64,000 bases of DNA from Acephala macrosclerotiorum (GCA_014904845.1 MU119241.1:248001-312000), one strand, 5' to 3'. Shown: positions 22,337 through 34,922, counted from the first letter of the stretch. Notes: generated by a model from the sequence alone, not told the origin. Made by a program: numbers and translations.

Positions 22337-23421
22337 ATGGATGCAAAAGAGATTATGAAGGCTCTGAGGGAGCAGGTATGCCGCACGATCTACCTTCTTC
22401 TCCCGGTCCGTTAATTGACGCATGGTTAGGAAATGCCAACCTTGGACGAACATGATGAAAAGTTGGCCCAGGCAGCGCTGAGGGACCTCCACAGAATGAA
22501 GCTTGACATTATAATTCCCAACGTTAGCCAACGCCTCGATCAATTATGCAATGCTCACTCTCCCTAATGCACCTAGAAAAGCGGGCAAATAGCTGATAAC
22601 ATTACAGTGTGCAGAGTTAATTAGAGATCTGGCCCCGGGACGACTCGATTTCGAATTCGAACGTCTCGAAGCTATGCTGGACAAATTTCACGGTGACTTG
22701 ATAGGTGAGAGCTTGGGAGAGTTCTCACCAGGATTGTTCAATAGAATCAAAACCACCATTGGGAAGACCATGCTGAGTCGGTTGGAACAATGCGGTGTCT
22801 CAGACAAGGAGATTGAGGATTACTTCCAGGCGTTGTTGAATATTCATCGCCGAGGGTCCATAAAGCAGAAAAATTAGAAGCCAGACGCCAAGGTAAATAT
22901 TTTCGTTGTTGAAGCCAACAAGGTGACTCCAGAAGAATGACCAAATAACCGACAATTTTTGACAGGTGAAGTTCAAATGTATTTGCCAATACGATCTGCT
23001 CGATCCAGATGTGGAGGAGGAACTCGAGGCTAACCTGGGGAGAGTCTTCGTGTGGCTTAGACATAACGAGACCATTGAGAGGGCGAGGGCGAAAGGACAG
23101 GCATGGGGCCAAATAATCCGAAGAAAGCTGAAGGAATTGGCACTTCTAGGATTCGAATACGATGTCGCGGATGGATACGATTTCGCGGAGATATTCATAT
23201 TGCAGACCGAGGCTGCCTTGTTGAAGTGTAAGGAAGAAGGTCCGACGTGCAGGCTATTGAGAAGTCTGGGATGGAGTAGAGAAGTGGCGGAACAGTTCAC
23301 CCAGTCGACTATTGAGGCCATGCAGACGAACCCGGAGGGAAGGGAAGAGGAGAGTATGAACAGTCTCGCGAAACCGAATGGACGAGAGGTTGATGTACTC
23401 AAGTGGATTTGGTATGACTAG
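22337..23421 (+). pseudogene. paralogue B of the 20.4-21.7 kb gene, broken
   Basis: Exons 22337..22375, 22430..22543, 22608..22892 and 22966..23421 read as a homologue of paralogue A: MDAKEIMKALREQ at the start, KEIEDYFQALLNIHRR, VFVWLRHNETIERARAKGQAWG and LLKCKEEGPTCRLLRSLGW. Intron positions match, including the one followed by a Val codon at 22966. Two defects are visible. A TAG at 22875-22877 interrupts exon 3, where CAG would fit. The second intron lacks a GT donor: the expected GTATGC at 22544 reads TTATGC, although its branch site and acceptor (ACAG at 22607) are good. An alternative is a rare non-canonical donor, but the stop remains. Confidence 0.75.
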
Positions 23422-23837
23422 TGGGACATTGGTACTGTTGCACTTCATGTATTTTCTGTATGTTGGTTCAGGGAGAAATGACATCGATCTGGTAAAAGTC
23501 GCCATCATCCTTGCCACCAATACCACCCATCTCTTGTTTATCTATCAAGGTGGATGCTCGAACGTAAAGTACGTTGCTTCGGAACATATGCGACGGCGAT
23601 AGTAAGATCATCTCCTTTCGGAAGCCCAGTGAAGGCCGTTGAGATCCTGGACGTGACTTAGCTCATCGAACGTTCATTGATCCATCTGAACGCTCCAGCG
23701 GTTTTATTCTTGCAGTCTTGCCGGGCCTTTAACGGGTGGATAGCTTGTCAACATTATGACTTTCTACCAAACGTGGCATCACGGCTTAACGACGCATGTG
23801 GAAGGTTTTCAAGAAGCCGCTGGAATACTCATCTTTG
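23422..23837. other. intergenic, convergent 3' ends
   Basis: This sits between paralogue B and the 3' end of the Zn2Cys6 gene. Nothing recognisable. Confidence 0.4.
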
Positions 23838-26347
23838 TCACAGTCCACCGAGACTTTGGTATGCGTATGCGCTGTGGGGTGGGGTGAAGTCCTGCATCCA
23901 GTTATTCAACTCCCAATCCATGTCAGGACCAATCTCGGTCGGATTGAATCCCAAATCCTGCAGCGAAGTCTCCTCCAGTAGCCAAGGGGTGGGAATGGTG
24001 TTGGTGACTTGTTGTTCTACCCATTGATCAGAGCTTCGGAGGGCCTCGGAAGCTGTCGCCGGTGGATAAGCAACCCCAGGAGACTCAGTGGGGTCGATGA
24101 GAGATGTCGGAGCTAGGAATTGCTGATCCATATTAGGGAAATACTGCGAATACCCTGTTACATCTGGAGTTTTCAGCTTGATAGCCTCGACAGTTCTTGC
24201 AGCTTCGAGATCAAGAGCTCGCTTATGTCTTGCTCTCGCGATCAACTTCTTCATAGGAGTCATCAATATAGCAGGCGCTCCATGATGCTGCAGACTTTTC
24301 CAATCTTTGAAGATCTGATCCAGCACATTCCAAGCCCGAGTGACATTGTCATCAGGTTCTCGAACGCAAAGCTCACTGAGCAGATATGCGATTGAGTGCC
24401 ACTGGATGATGGTGCCAAGATACCAATGCCATTGTTTGGTCGTCTCAGCTTCGAGCATTCGTCGTAGTTCTACAACCTCAATGCTCGTGACAAACATCTT
24501 GTCGCTCATTTCTTTTGTCTTCGAGTTGACGTCCTTATTGAGAGACCGAGTGTAAGGAAGGAGGAAGATAGTCTTCATCTTGGCGATCACGAGTCTGGGC
24601 AAGATGGAGGCTATCCAAGCCACAGGCGTCAACTCATTGCAGTGCTTGATATACCGATCTTCGAGTAACTGTTGATACTGATTGATGCGATACTCTTTCT
24701 CCTCGGCGCTGATACCGTCTTCCTTTGGAGACTTCAGAAGATTTGGGGCGGCGAACGCGATCTCTGTTCCAATGAGCGTGATCGTCATCTCGGTGAGGCC
24801 AATCCTAGGCTCAGGAAACTCGGTATCTTCGGGAGAGATGTCGGCGTCATTGATGTTGAGTGGCCGTTTGGTGTCGAACGAGTTCTCCGATATGCTTGAC
24901 TCTGTACCATGCTTTTCAGCCATTCGAAAGTCGAGGATGAAGAGCTGCCACCATATTCGGCGTCGCATCTCAACCTCAAACGGAGGTAGGTCAAATGCAG
25001 TTCCGTCTCGATGCAGACCTAGAGACTGTCCAATGCCAATAGCCGCACGAACCAAAGTCCAACCTTTCCGGTTGTCTTCGATGACACGGACCACCGTGAG
25101 ATACAATATGAATGCTTGGAGTGTCATGGGATCGGAGGTATCGAGGAAGCCGGCTCGAGCAAGAGCTTGTTCTAGCCCAAAGCGATAGCGATCGATTCCT
25201 TCTGTTCTATCAAAACCAAAGTTCGACTTGACCTCTAATGGAGACATGCTTAAAAGTAGTCAGCATAGCTTAGCGAAAGGTTCTGAGACAACTCTTTCAA
25301 TCTCGCGATCGTGGCTTGAATTTCCGGGCCATCATCTTCTCTTACCGCGACTTGGAGTGGTCGAGATACTTATTCCAGCCTATGAAATTGCTAGCAAGAC
25401 TGGGAAGGAGGTTGGAAACAGCGTCTTAAGAGAATAAACCTACCTAATGACCACAGAGAAATAAATGCTAAATAGCAAGGCTTCCTTGCTACGAGTCAGA
25501 TTATCAAGATTGACTTGTGCCTCTTCGACAAGTCTCTCCATAGACGGAATATGGAACATCTTGAGGACTGGATCAATTTTCTGCGCGTACATCTTCAGAT
25601 AGAAGGGTAGTTGGGAAGGCAAAGGATGTAGGTCCCTGAGGTTGAGACTGGAAGAGCTGTATCCAAAGACATAGCCCTGATGATCGTCATCAACAGCTGA
25701 AGAATGGGTCTCGGGAGACGCTGAATCCTCGTGCTCCTGAGGGGCTTCGTAAACCAGTCGGCGAATGTCGTCCACCTCTTCATTGAGACGTGCAAAGAAG
25801 TTGCGGCTGACGTAGCGACTCTGCCCCTCGTCGTTAAGCATCAATATTCCAAAGTCCTTCTCGAGTCTGTCCTCGCTGTGCTTCCCAATCCCAGATCCAT
25901 GCTTCAAACTCGCATTCTTCGCTATATCGGAAAGTCCAGCATCCATGTCTTGTAACGAGGTATCGGTTTTGAGCTGGCCTCCAAGTTTCTTGACCATGCC
26001 TGCCGTGCACCATATCAGCCTCATTCATGGTTGGTAGGACGGGAGCACCATTCACCCTCCAGTGTATTCAAACGTTGTACCAGCTCGACCTCTCTCTCAC
26101 TTTCCCCATGTGTCCCCTTCCTCGAACGTCTCGGGGCTCGCTTCCGTGGCGCAAGCTCGCATTTGAAGCCTAGTCTAACGCAATTGTCGCAGGGAATTTT
26201 CTTGTCGCATCGGACCTTGCGTCTGCGACAGTGGACACAGCTTCCAAGGCCTTCGAGGCTTGAAGCTTCCTGAGAAGGCTTCGGAGTTGCCGGAGCTGGA
26301 TCATCGAGGATCGGAACGATTGTATAGGGTGTCGTGCTCGCAGACAT
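23838..26347 (-). CDS. Zn2Cys6 fungal transcription factor
   Basis: Model complement(join(23838..25248, 25444..25999, 26056..26347)), 752 aa. Introns are 56 nt (GTGAAT...GGCAG) and 195 nt (GTAGGT...TTAAG, GCTGAC branch). Residues at about 37-64 hold the binuclear zinc cluster with spacing C-x2-C-x6-C-x5-C-x2-C-x6-C (CVHCRRRKVRCDKKIPCDNC), followed by a basic linker. The large middle region, including YRFGLEQALARAG, GQSLGLHRDG and MRRRIWWQLFILDFRMAEKHG, is the fungal-specific transcription factor domain. Such proteins bind CGG half-sites in the nucleus; targets cannot be deduced. It is intact. No core biosynthetic gene lies next to it, so a cluster-specific role is not supported. Confidence 0.92.
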
Positions 26348-27028
26348 GATGGCAGATCTACAGGTTGACGATGCGGTTGGGAGTTGAGTGGGATATACTT
26401 CTCCACTCGAAATGGTGCGACGAATGCAGCTAGCCTTGATAGCAGCTGTGGCTAAGGGGCCCAGTGATGAGGCAGCTTCTGACCGTACAATACAGACATA
26501 ATGGACTGACGAAAATGCGAAGAGGTCGTGAACACTTAATATAATCGTATTGAATGAGGCTTTGGATTCGAGAGTCTAGAAAAAGGAGGGAAGACATTGA
26601 TAGCGGGGTAGTTCCAGTGCTTTGACCAGGTGCCACGTCCACTGCCAGTTGGCGTGTGGATCGATCCAACCTCACTGGAAGTTTGGAGCCCTCGCGCAGC
26701 CTTTATATCCTCATCACTCACCCACGATGCCATCAATGGGGGTATTACAGAAGGCGTGCATAATGCCTACCCGTTTTCTTTCTGACGAAACTGAAAGTTC
26801 AGCAACATCAGATGGAACATTCAAGCAATTGATCTAGGAGTTTGGCTGGCCTTGGAAAAGCGACGCGTCTTCTTTATTAGCAAGTGCGTCGACCCAAGAC
26901 ATTCTTCTTCTGTCCAGGACCTTCAATGTCTGCAAGAACTGCTTTTATCCATTTCAGATCTCTGTCGGTCGGTTAGCGCTCCTCCACCCGTCTAAACGCA
27001 TCTTTGAGTCGTCCAACCTACTTCTATA
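26348..27028. other. 5' flank of the Zn2Cys6 gene
   Basis: Divergent flank towards the ankyrin-type pseudogene. Short frames here lack motifs. Confidence 0.4.
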
Positions 27029-27739
27029 GTGCCTCCTCGCCCAAGACCTCCATTAGACGAATCGCCAACCTCTCAACTTCCACACAAGCATGGCAGACGT
27101 TCCTTCGACTCCCTACATTCTCTCCGGCATAGAGTCGCAGAAGCTCGGAGTCTTCAGCGTCACGGAAACCTGGGCCTCCTCGACCCCAATGCCTACGCTC
27201 GACTCCTCCGCGACAGCAACTACGAAGTCATCCGCCAAGATTTTGTATTTGGCAAAGGAGGCATCGTAGCAAGCCGTCAACGCCTGGCAGACCTCAAATA
27301 CGGCCCAGCTCAGATCCCTATCTTCAACTTGCTCCAATTCACGGTCCTCTTTCCTCAAAGGCGAGCATAGTACATCCAAATCATCCGCTTCCTCGCCCTC
27401 GAAGCCAAAGTCCCAGTCGACTCGACCGCTCTTAGCGGAACCACCACCCTCTCCCACTCAATTTCAATCAAACCATACTTTGATACTGAAATCGCGGAGA
27501 TCTTGCTAGATGCTGGTGGGGATATCAATTATCGAAATCGATACAGATGTTTGGCTGGACATGAAATTGCGATGGCAAGGGATTATTCGGGCGCTGGCAT
27601 GAAGAAGACAGTAGATGCGATGAAGTACTATGTGGAGAAAGGGGGCAAGGTCGATGTCGCTGATGGTGATGGGGTTACCGTGACTCGGATTGGGAAGACT
27701 GTGAAGCTGGCTATTCTAGGGTTGGCTCTATATGTTTGA
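27029..27739 (+). pseudogene. ankyrin-type protein gene fragment with TAG stop
   Basis: One frame runs from about 27029 to TGA at 27737-27739, interrupted by TAG at 27368-27370 where CAG fits (RRA-stop-YIQIIRFLALEAKVPVD). The peptide has ankyrin-like helical units (LLDPNAYARLLRDSNYEVI; TEIAEILLDAGGDINYRNRY; AMKYYVEKGGKVDVADGDG). Fungal proteins of this kind usually continue into a C-terminal MYND zinc finger; no Cys/His cluster follows here, so the 3' end also seems lost. No in-frame ATG opens the frame, which begins at GTG. Function of the family is unclear. Confidence 0.65.
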
Positions 27740-28670
27740 CCGAGCACGCAGCAGGAGCATGGGCCCTTTGTCCGCTCGTACAGACCGGAGAATCAGCCAC
27801 CGAGCCCGCGACAAGATGCCCCAAGGCAGAACTCATCATAGCCAGCGCTCTTCACATACCTATAAGTTAGCACATGCAATAAGTTGCCCATACCAAAATG
27901 AGCGATGATTTTTTTGCAAAAAAAAAAAAAAAAAACTAAAACTTGACAGATATCTGCTTTCGTGCTTTTTTGAAGTTGGTGTTGTTCTGAAAGATGCCGG
28001 TTCATGATAATTATCTACGAGCAGAACCGGCTCCACGCCGCCGTCAATGCCAGTGAGTGCCATTACGAAGCTTAAGACAACGAGGAGAGCGGTGTTGCAA
28101 TTGAGAAGATGATTTCCGAGTCATGCTTCTGCTGGGGATTGTTTCGAGCTGCTAATGTGGACAAGGTTGTGCACAGGCCTTCCCAGCCTGGAATTTTAGG
28201 GCATGTAGCCTGAAGTCGGCGCTGGAACCTTTGATATCTGCTGAAGTGTAATGACGAAGGCCCTTGAAGCACGATCCTACTGCAGCACTTGGCGCTGGAT
28301 GAACAGCCGAGATGCAAGAATTTTTGAGTGTTTCCATGCCTCACTTCACTTTTTTACCATCTGCAAGAAAATGAGTTTGAAATCCATGTTTGCTTGATTT
28401 GTGATGAACATCGCACAAATTTTCTAGTGTACATGCAGAAGCCTTGTTTCCTTAGCTGCTTGCGAAATCCAGCGTCATGATTTATGTTTAGTCTTTGTCC
28501 AAGTCTTACTACCAGTACCAACGCTTCACGTCCCGTTACCGCTAATCATATTATCAATTCCAAGTGGGTGAAGTTTCTGCAATCAAGTCAGTGTCAGCTG
28601 CGGGAGATTCAATTCATTTTGAGAATTCATCTGTGTGTTCAGCCAAACGACACTCAACGTGGTGTGCTAC
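27740..28670. other. intergenic, low-complexity A tract
   Basis: A run of about 19 A residues preceded by a T7 run sits at 27910-27936. No gene is supported. Confidence 0.4.
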
Positions 28671-29317
28671 CTAACAAGTGAAAGGCAAGATACAGCAGAT
28701 GCTGCCAGGGTGGTCATGGCCCCATGGCCCTCCTACGCATACAGGAAGTTGACCATTCTCCTGGTTCCAAGGCATACCGATGGAGTGGCCAGCATACCAG
28801 CCAGAGGGAGGATTCTGCCAGTTAGATTGAGGCCAGACATCCAACTCAACGGTGTAGGGAAGCAGCGAGCCGATGCTAGCATGAGCTGATGATATTAGTT
28901 AGCTCAACACTGTGACGAGAGGGAATGTGTCACTCAGAACTTACTGCCGTATGGGATGTGGACTGAATATGAATTTCCGCCAGAATCCGGTCCAGATGGG
29001 CCACTAACTCGATTGCATTTCCCGTCGTAGATGTCAATGGATGCATAGCTAGAGTATTGGTTTTGCGTGGCTCGGACCTGGCATTCAAAGTCGTTGTTGG
29101 TGGGGATGCAGGCCAATCGATCGGTTCCATCAGTATCCAATACGTAGTCGCGTCCGGCAATGGTAATGTTTGTGGGGCTTCCTCGCTTGACGTGCTCAGC
29201 GCGCAAGAACGAAAGCATATCAGTACCTGGCTGAGTGGCTGGGAGAGCAAGGATAGCGAGAGGTGAGAATGTGAGCAGGAGGAGAACATGAAGTGTGATG
29301 GTCTTGATGACGGTCAT
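28671..29317 (-). CDS. small cysteine-containing secreted protein
   Basis: Model complement(join(28671..28885, 28945..29317)), 195 aa; the 59-nt intron has GTAAGT, CTAAC and CAG. The ATG at 29317 (GTCAAGATGAC) is preferred to one 30 nt upstream. A signal peptide (hydrophobic core VLLLLTFSPLAILA) is followed by a short propeptide ending in Lys-Arg (AEHVKR), a Kex2-type site. The mature part holds seven Cys, including ICC near the C-terminus (HPGSICCILPFTC). No enzyme motif is visible. It resembles effector-like secreted proteins in size and composition, which is an inference. A decayed paralogue lies at 30920-31402 with the same intron position and phase. Confidence 0.8.
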
Positions 29318-30919
29318 CTTGACTTCGGTTGAGTGGTGATGTTTCAAGAATGAAGCTTGTATGAAGTTTGATTGTATTGGAGTGAGAAAGACCCGAGATG
29401 ATAGTTGTCAGTGATGATGTTGTCGTTTGTTGGGCTGAGAAAGATCGAGATGGGAGTGGTGGATGTGGTGGAGATAGGAGGCAAGGAAGGGAAGTCCTTG
29501 AGGGGTATATATAGGCCTCAAGTCTAGCGATGAGTAGAGAGTTGGCATCTGCTGTGATTCACAGAGGCAAGGCTCTCCAAATTACTTCTTACGTTATGCT
29601 GTGTTACGGGCAATTGAGTCATGCGCTGCAAGTCCATGCCTTTGCCTTCACTTCTTCGCTCTTCTTGTTCTTTGAGGATTGAGTCATTGCTTACAACTTC
29701 TGCGGCTTGTTAACCCCCATAAGTTTTTTTTCACTGCCAGAGTCATCCGACATAGGTTTTCGTTTCGATCTTTCTCGTGGAACCCGTATCTTGCTGAATT
29801 GGTATGAAATTGTCAAGGATTCAAGATACCAAGAGATATGAGATTGTCACTTCATCCAACTACAGTACCTACACAATACAGGAGCGGCTCACAGTCTTCA
29901 TTTGAGGTCTCGCCAGACCCCCTAGGACACCAACTCCTGTGACAATGAAAAGATGATTTATAAATGGAGCATACCTCAGCTTGACTGAGGCCACGATGTC
30001 ATGTTGAAATTCTCATAGCTAGTTCGCAAACATAGAGATCGGCACCCTCGGGTCTTCTTCCTTTCACATCGATCGAGAATCAAAATGCGGCAGTCAGTGT
30101 CCAAGAGGATGACGAACATCGCAAATGTTGGCATGTTACCTATAAGATCAGAGCTAGTGCCGCGAGAGAAACTGGCATAGTCGCTGTGGACTTAGTTCAA
30201 GTCCACGCTAGTATCAAAAGCTCAGTGTCGCAATTCTCTTGGCTCCTCGATGGCAAAGCCCAAGCTGTAGACACATCGATTAGAACTCTAAGAACTTCCA
30301 ATACAAGAACATTATCATTACACTCTACGTTCAATAAAAAGAAGTATTAATAATTTAGTCGTTAAGTCATTTTTTCTCTGCTCTTATAATAGTTAATCAC
30401 AAATTGAATTAAATTACACTAGTTTTCATAGCACTTTCCTCCGGCTTCCGAAGCGTTGCAACTGGTTGATTTTTATGTCGCATCATCACAATACAATTCA
30501 TATTTGAGGTGCCATCGTTCCATAGCGAGCCGTGCACTTCCCAAAATTTCACGAATCACAATGCTAGGCCTGGACATTTGTTAACATGAATTCCCGCCCG
30601 ACTTCTTTGGGCCAGATCCTTGAAGAGAGAATCAGACCCTCTAGAAATGCAATCAAACATCCAAAGCCTTCCCATAATTCTTGCTTCCCGTTCTACCAGC
30701 AACATCACAAAGTTTAAAGGGATGTTTATTAAGGAGAATATGTTCACAGGTGGAGGCTGCAGCAGGAAAACCATTGACTATCAAATGTCCATCAATTGCT
30801 GAACACTCTAGAAATACCTAGTCCTTACTTGGACTCTTGCAAATGCCACCGCAGCCCACTTCTCCATTTCCCCAACATAGCCTCCCAAATTCACAACTCC
30901 CCAACATTCAAACCTAGAT
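29318..30919. other. gene-poor 1.6-kb stretch
   Basis: This holds the promoter of the secreted protein gene and then sequence with no supported frame. Local AT-rich patches occur at about 30330-30430. Confidence 0.45.
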
Positions 30920-31402
30920 TCATTCTTGAGCTTGAAACATGTAGAGACATGTGTGGTACTCTCCGTTCACGCCATCGCATGGATACCGACCATAAATTGC
31001 GTAACCCTCCCATTTGGAATACCACATATGAGGTGGTCGAGTCCAGTCACTCCCCAGGATGTTCCAATCAATCTCGATTGTAAAGGGTAGCTGAGATTGG
31101 ATGGACATGTGCATATCTGCAAACTATATCAGCATGTAACAGAAAGAGGGACTCAAATATGACTTACTACTAATCATCCCGGGAATTTCTCCAGTATCAA
31201 TCCTGTTGCACTATGAATCAAAGACTCGAAAGCTTACGCTGAAGTCTGATCGTTGAAAAGAGGCTAGAGTACAGAATCGTTTGTCGCCGGTTGGCTGACA
31301 GGTGATCCTTTTTTGACAGTCATGGGAATACAAATCCTGCTCATTATGTGTAACCAGATTGGTCGAGCAGCCCGAGATGCGGTCAACGGTTGCGTTGACA
31401 TC
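30920..31402 (-). pseudogene. decayed paralogue of the 28.7-29.3 kb secreted protein
   Basis: Exons 31168..31402 and 30920..31116 (51-nt intron, GTAAGT...TTGCAG) read as a homologue of the intact secreted protein. FRVFDS-stop-CNRIDTG aligns with SIDIYDGKCNRVSG, and SQLPFTIEIDWN aligns with SLLPYTVELDVW. The intron lies at the same place in phase 1. A TAG near 31203-31205 stands one residue before the conserved Cys, where CAG fits. The sequence opens right after an acceptor-like CCAATAG at 31403-31409; the exon with signal peptide should lie upstream but the AT-rich island starts there, so the 5' end is missing. The last Cys-rich segment of the intact copy is absent too. Confidence 0.7.
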
Positions 31403-31445
31403 CTATTGGGTAGGAGTAGTAATAATAACCGAGTTTGCATTTGAC

Positions 31446-32300
31446 GTTTAAATAAATAATATATTTTGAATGGAACAATTTACGAGATATAGTCGGAATT
31501 GTTTCTTTTAAACTACTCGTAAAAAAACCATGGAATACGAAACTCTATTTTTATTTCACTTTATAAAATAAATATAAATAAAGTTTTTTTTAAAAGTTTT
31601 TTATAAGTAAAATTTTATTTTTAATTTTTTATTTATAAAATATATATATTATTATATATAAATAATAATAATAAAAAGTTTAATTTTATTGAAAAATATT
31701 ATTACAAATTATATAATTTTTAATATATAATAAAATTAATATTTAAAATATTAATATATAAAAAAAGTTTTTTATAATATATATAATTTATTAATTATTA
31801 TAATAATATATATTTAAAAACTTTAATTATAATTAAATTTTAATAAATATATATATATATTTTTATAAAAATAATTTATATTATATAAATAACGTATTAT
31901 TTAATAAGAATTAATATTAATTTTTAAAATAAACGATTAATAAAACGTTATAAAATTTTAATTATTATTATTTTTATTATAATTTTAAAAAATTTTATTT
32001 TTTTATTTTTATTTATAGATTAAATATATATTTAAATTATTATTATTTTTTTATAATTTTTTTTAAAAATTTTTTTTATTAAATTAATATATATATATAA
32101 ATTTTAAATATAAAATAATTATATTACGTATATAATTAATTTAAAAATTATATATTATAAATAAAGTTTTTAATAAAATAAATTAAAAATACGATTTTTA
32201 TAATTGTTTTAAACTATTTCAAAGTTTATAAAAAATCGTTAAATAGTAAAAAATAATAAAAGTAAACGTAAACGAAATTCATTAAAATAATATTAAATAC
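31446..32300. repeat. AT-rich island 1 (RIP-type)
   Basis: The stretch is almost entirely A and T, with long runs and no open frame. The few remaining C residues are nearly all in CpG (ACG, TCG), while CpA/TpG is almost absent. This is the pattern of a repeat destroyed by C-to-T mutation. The original element cannot be recognised. The left border abuts the truncated secreted-protein paralogue and the right border abuts the 3' end of the GT2 gene. Confidence 0.85.
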
Positions 32301-32302
32301 TT

Positions 32303-34786
32303 TTAAATCCGCCAACTAACTACAAATAAAAATGCAACATATGGTATTACGAAGTAAGGATATAGCTGTCCAAAGTCGGCATTGACCTTTGAAAATTTCC
32401 CTTCCTTACTAAACGGCAGTGGATACCGCGCCCCTTTCTCATCCCTCTCGCCCATTAGCTCCTCCCGCGCTAGAACATCCGGGGGCATAATCGCGTACTT
32501 TATTGGGGTAAAGCATGCAAGACTCGACACGAACCAAGCCGGTTCTGGCCAAAGCACATATCTAATCAGTTCGACGCCCAATGAGTGCCAGTCTCGATGG
32601 CCTTCCTCGTCCGCTGGATGGGTAGCAAGGATGCGACGAATACGATACGTGACAGAAAAGGCGAATGCAACGATCACGGCAACGTGGAACCATACACCGC
32701 AGCCGAAAACGATGTGCCGAAGACGAGCGGTTAAGGGGGCGCGCCGCGTGGCGGAACGCTCGTGAACCGAGGCCGAGATACTACCCGATGGCGTGAACCC
32801 AGGTGCGGTGCCTCCAAAGCTCTTCGGGAAGACAAAGGAGCGCAAACTTGCGATTACATAGTCTAGCATTCCTATGTCAGTTTGAATGAAGGTCACGCTT
32901 TGAATTGGAGTGGGTCAAGGGGCTGAACTAACAAGGTGACATGTACAGGCTCTGAGCCTCATCTCTTATGGCCAGGCGGTTCGAAGACAAAATGCCCATG
33001 TTGCAGTCATGTACCCATTTCATGAGTATCGTGACACAACGAATTCGAAGTAGGGAGCGGAGGCCTTGGAGGTTGTAGAAGTACACTAGGTGGATCCCCA
33101 TGACAAGGTAGATGGGCGTTGCTATCATATCAATAACCATAAAGATAGGCTGAATAAGACCTAGGATCCCATATGAGAGCCCAAGTAGCCTTTGCCATAC
33201 GGTAAGGGAGCCCGTGTACGATGTAAACAAATAGAACCGGAAGTGTGTGGCCATTTGGATACCTCCCAGGTTCTGAGTATGTATCTATCAGCAGAGACAC
33301 GCTCCTAAGAGTTACTTCTGGAGGCTCCAACTTACCCATCTAGTGAATTGTTTTATGTGGCCTAGAAAACTCTCCGGCATAAGGCCGTATTGCAATGATT
33401 CAGCCACGTATGCCGTCTTCCAACCCTTGGACATCATCAGCATCGAACTGTGAACGTCTTCAATGAGACAGTCTGTAGGGAATCCCCCAATATCCAAAAG
33501 TGCCTGGCGGCGTAGAATGAAGCCGGACCCAGTATTCCAGGCAATGTCGGCCATGTCCCGAATAATGTCCAAACAGCGCCACGCATTGAGCTGGCTTTGA
33601 TAAAGGGGGTCGTTCTTGGGAAAGTTGTAGAAACTCTTCCAACATCTCAGGTTAGCGGGAGCAGAATAGGAAGTGGTACAACCTCATCCGTGTTCTACTC
33701 ACCTGGGTTGGGCAAACAACTCCCATCTTCGGGTTCAAGACTAGATGCGGTGTCACAGCGCGCAGCCACTTCTTTTCGGGGATCATGTCGGCGTCCAAGG
33801 ATGCAATGAACTCGGCCGGCTCCCGAGCTAACTGTGTTTCGATAAATTGAATTGCATGATTGAGATTGCCTGCCTTGAACCCAGATGAGCCGTTCTTGAC
33901 GCGGGCCGTGTAGTACAGGTTGTGTTGACCTTGCTCAGCGACCCAAGCTCTGAGCTGTGCAGATCCACCATCGTCAGTCACGATTACTCTGAATCGATCT
34001 TCTGGGTAGTCGAGTGCAATGGCTGCTAGAATTGTGTCTTGAAGCACATCGAGTGACTCGTTGCAGCAGGGAATTATCACGTCTACAAGTGGCACGTCCG
34101 TCCCAACGAGACGAAGGCGAGGGCGGAATTTCCCCTGGAAGATCCTGAGCTTCACGAGAGCTAGTGGTAAAGTAGGTGCTGAATAACTGTTAGATGCCGC
34201 ATATTCAAAGGAGCGCACTTGGCCTCTAGAGGAAAGGGGTAATTGTACAGCACAATACAAAGTTGAGTCCTATGATGAACCAAGCTACTAGTAGTCTCCA
34301 AGTTGACGTTGCGTGGTCTGCGCCCATCTTGATTAAGCAGAGACTCTGAGTAAATGTATTGCACAGTGTTAGAAGAGCGTGCACAATGCCGGTGAAGCCA
34401 ACGAGGCGAGCGAGGGGTCGTTTCCATGAGGCCATCTGCATGACGTCGGGGTCGTCTTGGGGCGGGACTTCCAGGATAGTCCATATGTGCTTCTCCGGGC
34501 CTGAAATGTCGAAGAGAAGATCCTGATCAGCCATATTCATCAAATAACTCGTTTCAAGGTCTTTCTCGTAGGACTTGGAAGTGAGCGTCGAGACCTCAGA
34601 CGTTTTTGGGCTGTAGGTTCGCCTGTGAGGAAACCAAATACGGGTGTTTCCAATGAGGATTGACATGATGAATATGACAGGATGATGGGACGACCCGTTA
34701 GAATCGACAGAAGAGGGTATGATAGTGACGTTGAAATCATGAACTTGTTGTGGTGAGGATTTATTCCTTATACCTTTCTTGAGCAC
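32303..34786 (-). pseudogene. processive GT2 polysaccharide synthase-like gene, broken
   Basis: Proposed exons 34219..34786, 33703..34178, 33336..33635, 32933..33272 and 32303..32871. The order is N-terminal membrane segments, then the four motifs of cellulose-synthase-like GT2 enzymes: VTDDGG, SLDADMIP, TDCLIEDVHSS and QFTRW, then C-terminal membrane helices. Such enzymes sit in the plasma membrane and extend a beta-glycan from a UDP-sugar while exporting it. Defects: TAG at 34228-34226 in exon 1 (CAG would fit), and the last splice junction (32933/32871) makes TGA. If another splicing pattern is used at these two points the gene could be functional, so the status is likely but not certain. 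The stop codon at 32303 touches AT island 1, which may have cut the tail. It is divergent from the galactose oxidase/lyase gene. Confidence 0.75.
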
Positions 34787-34922
34787 TTCCCATTCAGCCT
34801 ATACGGTAAGGTGTCCTTCCGGACTTCAGTAAAGAGGAGTTTAAAAAGCGGTTTTGACCAAGGCTAGCAGGGACGACCGTTGTTTGTGCTGTTCATATAA
34901 AGGAGTGGACTATTGCCTTTTG

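Noticed and set aside
28635..28889. plus-strand 84-codon frame
   Set aside because: Antisense shadow of exon 2 of the secreted protein gene.
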